Below, piece after piece: positions 5,471 to 9,074 of a DNA stretch of 9,074 bases. Each line of letters starts with the position of its first letter. Position 1 is the first letter of the stretch. The position numbers and the translations under genes were made by a program. A model generated the notes under the pieces. That model had not been told where the DNA came from. It did not search any database and worked only from the letters and a program-made list of their open reading frames with translations. Source of the stretch: Oribacterium sp. UBA4274 (GTDB lineage: Bacteria; Bacillota; Clostridia; Lachnospirales; Lachnospiraceae); the NCBI GenBank assembly GCA_002396005.1, contig DGVW01000038.1:1-9074 (forward strand), written 5' to 3'.

Positions 5471-6784
5471 TCATTTGACTAACGGTTTCAAAATACAATT
5501 GAATGTGATGATCCCTCCTTTCCAATTAACAGAAACGGTCCCATGATATTGCGACACTATGCTTTCGACTATTGATAAGCCGATACCATATCCGCCTTTA
5601 TCTGTATTATGTGATTGATCCTCTCTGTAAAATCTTTCAAAGAAACGCGAATAATCTTTGTTTTCTCCATCCTTATAATCATTGGAAACGCTTAACTGTA
5701 TACCCTTCCCCTTAGAACAGAGTCCAACCTGTATGGTGCCTTTATCATCACAATACTTTATGGCATTATCAAGCAGTAATGAGCACAACTGTCTGATCTG
5801 GTCATCCGAGGCGGACATTACGACATTCTCCTGAATCATCCTCGTTATCTTCTTGCCTTCTGTTTCTGCAATGGATGAAAATGTCTCGACTGTATCCTGC
5901 ACCACTGCGGTTATATTACAGTCACTGATATCCGACGATGCGAAGCTCTCTTCCGCTTTAACTATCGTTACCAGATTTTGAATGAGTCCATTCAGTCTGT
6001 CCACCTGTCTCATGGTCGAGGCAGACCACTCAGTCTCGCCATTCAGTATCTCCATCATTTCGGTATTTGCTCTGATCACAGCCAACGGAGTTTTTAATTC
6101 ATGACTGGCATTGGTGATGAATCGTTTCTGCAACTCCATATTTTTTATCTCAGGTGCGATGGCCCATTTGGAGAAGATACTGGTAATGACCGCCGCAAGA
6201 ACGATACCGATCATAATAAGGCTCATTGCCAGATACAAAATCCTCGAGTTTCCCATTATGATATCTGAACTATCCAGATATACCACGATGGTTTCTCCGG
6301 TCTCCAATTCGGCAACCTTAAAATAATACTCTTCATATCTGCCAAAAGACAGCTTTCGATCAAGGGCGATGGCACCATATATTTTGGCTTCTTCTGCAGA
6401 CACCGCTGCAATGTGATTGGTTATAACCTTAGATATTTCCAGTTCATCGTCATATATGATGGCAAAGTACCTCGTTCTGTAATAGAACTCCGGATTGTCC
6501 GCGTCCTCATAGGATTCCATATTGAAGATTTCATTCAGGAACCTTATAACATCATATCTTGAATGATTTTGAATCGGGATAAATTCCTCTTTCTGATCCA
6601 TCGATCCCGGGAGATAGCCATCGTTATCAACGATATACTGTAATGTATTATGGATATTCTTTCTGACCAGATAATAATTAGCACCGGATAGTAATCCGGT
6701 GATAAGCAGCATGCTAATAGATAATGAACAAAAAGAAACTATAACAAATTTCCATCTTAACTTTTTGATTCTGTTTTCATTCAT
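5471..6784 (-). CDS. Membrane sensor histidine kinase (HAMP-less, partner of the adjacent OmpR-type regulator)
   Basis: This 437-residue kinase would sense an extracytoplasmic signal and phosphorylate the regulator encoded just upstream. Transmembrane helices lie at about 13-36 and 181-204. Between them is an extracytoplasmic domain of about 140 residues with the RYFAII and HIAAVSAEEA segments common in clostridial sensor kinases. The dimerisation helix has SHELKTPL with phospho-acceptor His228. The ATPase domain has an N box (LLLDNAIKY, Asn340), an F box (FFERFYR, 381-387) and a G2 box (GGYGIGLSI, 397-405). The usual DxGxG G1 box is not recognisable: the region reads VSNDYKDGEN (366-375). 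No HAMP domain separates helix 2 from the dimerisation helix. I chose Met 6784 as the normal start for such a protein, although the frame is open to 6859. Its only nearby Shine-Dalgarno is poorly spaced; a better one serves an overlapping 8-codon ORF. The regulator-kinase gap of 162 bases is unusually long. Confidence 0.88.
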   Translation of the reverse strand: MNENRIKKLRWKFVIVSFCSLSISMLLITGLLSGANYYLVRKNIHNTLQYIVDNDGYLPGSMDQKEEFIPIQNHSRYDVIRFLNEIFNMESYEDADNPEFYYRTRYFAIIYDDELEISKVITNHIAAVSAEEAKIYGAIALDRKLSFGRYEEYYFKVAELETGETIVVYLDSSDIIMGNSRILYLAMSLIMIGIVLAAVITSIFSKWAIAPEIKNMELQKRFITNASHELKTPLAVIRANTEMMEILNGETEWSASTMRQVDRLNGLIQNLVTIVKAEESFASSDISDCNITAVVQDTVETFSSIAETEGKKITRMIQENVVMSASDDQIRQLCSLLLDNAIKYCDDKGTIQVGLCSKGKGIQLSVSNDYKDGENKDYSRFFERFYREDQSHNTDKGGYGIGLSIVESIVSQYHGTVSVNWKGGIITFNCILKPLVK

Positions 6785-6803
6785 AGTTCCATAACTTCTC
6801 CAT
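6777..6803 (-). CDS. Possible 8-codon leader peptide (MEKLWNYE) overlapping the kinase start
   Basis: On the minus strand a TGAGGA site (6816-6811) lies seven bases before an ATG at 6803-6801. That opens eight codons and stops at TGA (6779-6777). The stop overlaps the ATGAATGA at the kinase start, the kinase ATG being 6784-6782. The leader is in a different frame from the kinase. It has the best ribosome binding site in the region, whereas the kinase ATG has only GGAG about 13 bases away. This arrangement fits translational coupling. The alternative is chance: eight-codon ORFs are common. There is no evidence that the peptide itself has a function. Confidence 0.35.
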   Translation of the reverse strand: MEKLWNYE

Positions 6804-6826
6804 GAAAGCTTCCTCAGATCTATTAT

Positions 6827-6843
6827 ATGAATACTATATTCAT
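6827..6843. promoter_or_regulatory. Perfect ATGAATA-CTA-TATTCAT dyad in the regulator-kinase gap
   Basis: The two 7-bp arms (6827-6833 and 6837-6843) are exact reverse complements around three bases, 43 bases before the kinase start codon. The short spacer makes a DNA operator more natural than an RNA hairpin. It lies inside the 162-base gap, which also has promoter-like sequence (TTGATA at about 6884-6879 on the minus strand, no good -10). This suggests separate control of the kinase, but no factor can be named. Confidence 0.35.
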
Positions 6844-6946
6844 GATATAACAACCACAAACTATCAGGTTATCAAATATATGAAAACCATTTACCAGATA
6901 TCGCTAGCTGCATCTAAATATCAGCTTATGACATATATAGACACCA

Positions 6947-7609
6947 CTAGCATCTCAGCATATATCCCATGGGCGATTCATCTACCTTTACTCCGGAGGA
7001 AACAGCATCAAGCTTTCTTTTCAGATATTCAATATATAAGCTGACGGTCTGTACATTAGCTTCTGTGTCGTTATCCCATACATGACTAAGCAGATATTCT
7101 CCATCTATATAATGATCTGAATTTAATATCAGAGCCTGCAATACCTCAAATTCCTTGACAGACAATCTTATTGAATTTACCGATTTTAGTTCGAAGGTTT
7201 CTCCATCCAATATCAGATCACCAAACTTCATCTGTTCTTTACTATAATCCGCCTTACGTCTAGTCATTGCTCTGACTCGTGCCAACAGTTCCTTCATAGC
7301 AAAGGGCTTAGTAAGATAATCATCAGCTCCCGCATCAAGACCGTCAACTCTGTCATCGATCTCAGACTTGGCTGTAAGCAGCAAAACCGGTGTAATGATA
7401 TTTTTACTCCTGAGATTTTTCAAAACCTGAATACCATCCATCTTGGGCATCATTATATCCATTACGATAACATCATAACCTACCATCAAGGCATGCTTTA
7501 GAGCATCTTCTCCGTCCAAGCATGAATCTACGTCATATCCTTCATGCTGAAAAGCAACCGTCAACACTCTGTTTAAGTCATTTGTATCTTCAGCCAATAA
7601 TAATTTCAT
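6947..7609 (-). CDS. OmpR/PhoB-family response regulator
   Basis: This is a 220-residue DNA-binding regulator with normal length and layout. The receiver domain (1-118) has acidic pocket Glu7-Asp8, phospho-acceptor Asp51 in VMDIMMPKMDG, Thr79, Tyr98 and Lys101 in DDYLTKPF. The winged-helix output domain (about 124-220) has the LSVKEFEVLQAL helix and recognition helix VQTVSLYIEYLKRKL (186-200). The C-terminal wing ends MGYMLRC without the usual RGxGY sequence, a modest departure that could affect DNA contacts. An AGAGG site (7618-7614) lies four bases before the ATG, in the nine-base gap after the alarmone synthetase stop. The two genes are therefore almost certainly on one transcript and probably translationally linked. 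Its cognate kinase follows after 162 bases. Target genes cannot be read from the sequence. Confidence 0.93.
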   Translation of the reverse strand: MKLLLAEDTNDLNRVLTVAFQHEGYDVDSCLDGEDALKHALMVGYDVIVMDIMMPKMDGIQVLKNLRSKNIITPVLLLTAKSEIDDRVDGLDAGADDYLTKPFAMKELLARVRAMTRRKADYSKEQMKFGDLILDGETFELKSVNSIRLSVKEFEVLQALILNSDHYIDGEYLLSHVWDNDTEANVQTVSLYIEYLKRKLDAVSSGVKVDESPMGYMLRC

Positions 7610-7618
7610 TTTTCCTCT

Positions 7619-8212
7619 TTATGTTTTTCTGATCATATCTCTGATTGTCTGCATCGAAATATCCGTAGATGCAAGTTCATCAGCACAACGCTTCAATTCT
7701 GAAATAATCAAAGCATCATTTTCTGTCTTAACCTTTTTATAATGAATCTGATGTTCCAATGCAGCCCAAGTATCCTGAGAAATAGTTCTCAGCTGTATCT
7801 CGACATAAATATTATCATCAACCAGCAATACCAGATGGTAGCTCCTGTATCCATTGGCCTTTGCATGTTTAATGTAATCTTTTTCCTCAACAACTTTACA
7901 GTTTGAGAGATTTACCAAATGCTCCCTAATGATATATACATCATTCAGAAAGGCACACACTACTCTTATACCAATAGCATCATGAATAATCCTAAGTGCA
8001 GTATCTTCTGTTTCCGGCAGACCCTTCCTTCTGCATTTTTCCCTCATACTCTGCTCAGATTTTATACGATAGTTCAGATGTTCAATCGGGTCATCTCCTA
8101 CTTCTTCTTTCACTTTATTGCGTAAAACATTAATCTCATTAACAAGAAACTGCATCGCACATTCAAGTTCAGGCAGATGACTACCATATATGCTGTTTAT
8201 AATTTCGCTCAA
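7619..8212 (-). CDS. Small alarmone synthetase (RelA/SpoT synthetase-domain protein), TTG start
   Basis: This 197-residue cytosolic protein consists of a single RelA/SpoT synthetase domain, which transfers pyrophosphate from ATP to GDP or GTP to make (p)ppGpp. It lacks the HD hydrolase, TGS and ACT domains of long Rel proteins and so is of the small RelQ/RelP type. Motifs in order: LNYRIKSEQS (46-55), DAIGIRVVCAF (78-88), KDYIKHAKANGYRSYH (111-126) and VEIQLRTISQDTWAALEH (137-154) with catalytic Glu138, then IHYKK. The start is TTG at 8212-8210: AGGGAG (8224-8219) stands six bases before it. An ATG lying one base after that site (8217-8215) hits a stop after two codons and is in another frame. 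A weak start suits low expression. It is followed after nine bases by the response regulator. The gap to the flavodoxin-like gene is 123 bases with no clear terminator, so co-transcription with that gene is possible. Product specificity (pppGpp, ppGpp or pGpp) cannot be told. Confidence 0.88.
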   Translation of the reverse strand: MSEIINSIYGSHLPELECAMQFLVNEINVLRNKVKEEVGDDPIEHLNYRIKSEQSMREKCRRKGLPETEDTALRIIHDAIGIRVVCAFLNDVYIIREHLVNLSNCKVVEEKDYIKHAKANGYRSYHLVLLVDDNIYVEIQLRTISQDTWAALEHQIHYKKVKTENDALIISELKRCADELASTDISMQTIRDMIRKT

Positions 8213-8335
8213 ATCATACTCCCTAAATTAAATTCAGCATAGAATAACTAATGATGGTTGTATCCCTTTGCCGATTTTCTATGTCTCCAGATGAGTATAC
8301 CTTAAAATTATGTCTAATCTTTGAATAAATAATAA

Positions 8336-8962
8336 TTATTTACCATCCGGAAAACTTGTAAAGTAACTCTTTTCCATCTCCGGATAACCATATTTTTCCT
8401 TTGCATCTGCAAAAGCTTTGATCATAAAACTCATATTCCTTGCAAGGTTTCTCATGGTCTGAAGACCTTCCAGATCTTTCTTTACATCTTCTGCGGTGAA
8501 TCCATGTACCTGATTCCAATATGTGGAAGACGCCAAAGGCATACCACTTATAGTGAAGTACTTGTTTAATACATCGAAGCTTGCTGTATTTCCTCCTCTT
8601 CTGCAACTTACAACTGCGGCGCCCACCTTCATGTGCTTAGAAAAAGAGGTACTATAAAACAATCTATCCATTAAAGAAATGATACTACCACTTGGTGATG
8701 CATAATAAACCGGACTTCCGACTACAAGACCATCGGCATCTTTGAATTTTTCAGCTACTTCATTTACGATATCGTCAAATACACATTTTCCAGTCTCTTT
8801 ACATTTACTGCAAACTATGCAGCCTCTAATATCTTTCATTCCTACCTGAATAATTTCGGTTTCTATCCCTTCTGCATCAAAAACCTTTACCATTTCTTCA
8901 AGAGCTGTTGCTGTGCAACCATGCTGATGCGCACTTCCATTCAACAATATAACTTTACTCAT
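8336..8962 (-). CDS. Flavodoxin-fold NAD(P)H-dependent FMN reductase / iron-sulfur flavoprotein-like
   Basis: This 208-residue cytosolic protein probably binds FMN and passes electrons. GAGGAG (8976-8971) lies eight bases before the ATG at 8962; the frame is open eight codons further, but without such support. It has the flavodoxin-like phosphate loop LLNGSAHQHGCTATAL (6-21) after the first strand, and VVGSPVYYASPSGSIISLMDR (80-100), the usual flavin-binding segment. Between them is a compact cysteine set, Cys48-x2-Cys51-x2-Cys54-x5-Cys60, in GCIVCSKCKETGKC. In archaeal iron-sulfur flavoproteins this spacing binds a 4Fe-4S cluster, but many bacterial flavodoxin-family oxidoreductases carry a similar motif without a proven cluster. 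Later motifs are VGAAVVSCRRGGN (113-125) and MPLASSTYWN (141-150). It is the first gene of the leftward run seen here. Substrate is unknown; a quinone, flavin or other small electron acceptor is plausible. Confidence 0.85.
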   Translation of the reverse strand: MSKVILLNGSAHQHGCTATALEEMVKVFDAEGIETEIIQVGMKDIRGCIVCSKCKETGKCVFDDIVNEVAEKFKDADGLVVGSPVYYASPSGSIISLMDRLFYSTSFSKHMKVGAAVVSCRRGGNTASFDVLNKYFTISGMPLASSTYWNQVHGFTAEDVKKDLEGLQTMRNLARNMSFMIKAFADAKEKYGYPEMEKSYFTSFPDGK

Positions 8963-8988
8963 GTTCTTTTCTCCTCTTTTTACCATAT

Positions 8989-9007
8989 TTGTCTTTTATC
9001 TGTCACA
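8989..9007 (+). promoter_or_regulatory. Second Pho-box-like repeat, upstream of the flavoprotein gene
   Basis: TGTC at 8990-8993 recurs as TGTCACA at 9001-9007, again with an 11-base period. Against the recalled consensus CTGTCATAWAWCTGTCAY, positions 8989-9006 match 15 of 18. The match is on the + strand, pointing away from the flavoprotein gene, and lies 27 bases from its start codon and only 13 from its ribosome binding site. It may serve a rightward gene outside the window, repress the flavoprotein gene, or be chance. In the rest of 8963-9074 I see no strong promoter. Confidence 0.25.
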
Positions 9008-9074
9008 ACGGATATCAGACGTTTAGACTCCCATTCATCATCTTAGCTTCAACATCATGTTTAAGATAACATAA

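Noticed and set aside
4841..5482. Rightward 213-codon open frame opposite DUF554
   Set aside because: It is the antisense shadow of a hydrophobic gene; the leftward frame has family motifs and an AGGGGG site, this one has neither.
1261..8212. A dedicated polyphosphate/(p)ppGpp joint stress island
   Set aside because: Both enzymes are present, but they lie on opposite strands about 5 kb apart with independent terminators and three unrelated membrane genes between, so a common system is not supported by the sequence.
9015..9074. Open leftward frame of about 19 codons at the right edge ending in TGA (9017-9015)
   Set aside because: It could be the tail of a neighbouring gene, but an open run this short is expected by chance and the residues match no family I know.
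1..9074. Mobile element, phage, CRISPR or toxin-antitoxin system
   Set aside because: No transposase, integrase, Cas, spacer array, paired terminal repeats or toxin-like small gene pair could be found on either strand.

Overview
The window looks like chromosomal DNA of a low-GC Gram-positive anaerobe, most likely of the Clostridia (Lachnospiraceae-like). The reasons are strong AGGAGG-type ribosome binding sites, low GC by eye, bidirectional AAAACCGG...CCGGTTTT terminators, and protein families typical of that group: DUF2798, DUF1622 and DUF554 membrane proteins, a two-domain PPK2, a small alarmone synthetase and an ISF-like flavodoxin. The assignment is inferred from family content; no marker gene is present. 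I see no rRNA, tRNA, CRISPR array, insertion sequence, phage gene or attachment site.

Layout: positions 1-2742 are read rightwards. A long leader with nested inverted repeats precedes a four-helix DUF2798 membrane protein (290-787). Two tandem hairpins follow, the second a textbook terminator, then a 473-base gap. The gap holds a G-rich tract and three 11-bp-spaced direct repeats resembling a Pho box. Next comes a duplicated-domain polyphosphate:AMP phosphotransferase (1261-2742). A bidirectional terminator and a small degenerate tandem repeat (2846-2982) mark the convergence point.

Everything from 3036 to 8962 is read leftwards. In transcription order: an ISF-like flavodoxin-fold protein (8962-8336); a small RelA/SpoT-type alarmone synthetase with a TTG start (8212-7619); an OmpR/PhoB-family response regulator nine bases downstream (7609-6947); a HAMP-less sensor histidine kinase (6784-5471); a DUF554 membrane protein (5364-4639); a short aromatic-acid-exporter-like (FUSC/ArAE) membrane protein (4391-3666); and a DUF1622 membrane protein (3383-3036).

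How the genes may work together: the core is the synthetase-regulator-kinase cluster, which would place (p)ppGpp synthesis in the same transcript as an envelope-sensing two-component system. The kinase has its own unusual 162-base leader, with a perfect dyad and an 8-codon ORF that overlaps its start codon. The polyphosphate enzyme on the other strand is a second nutrient- or energy-stress enzyme, and its upstream repeats suggest phosphate control. No single gene is novel at family level. The most interesting material is the synthetase/two-component linkage and the unexplained regulatory structures between genes.
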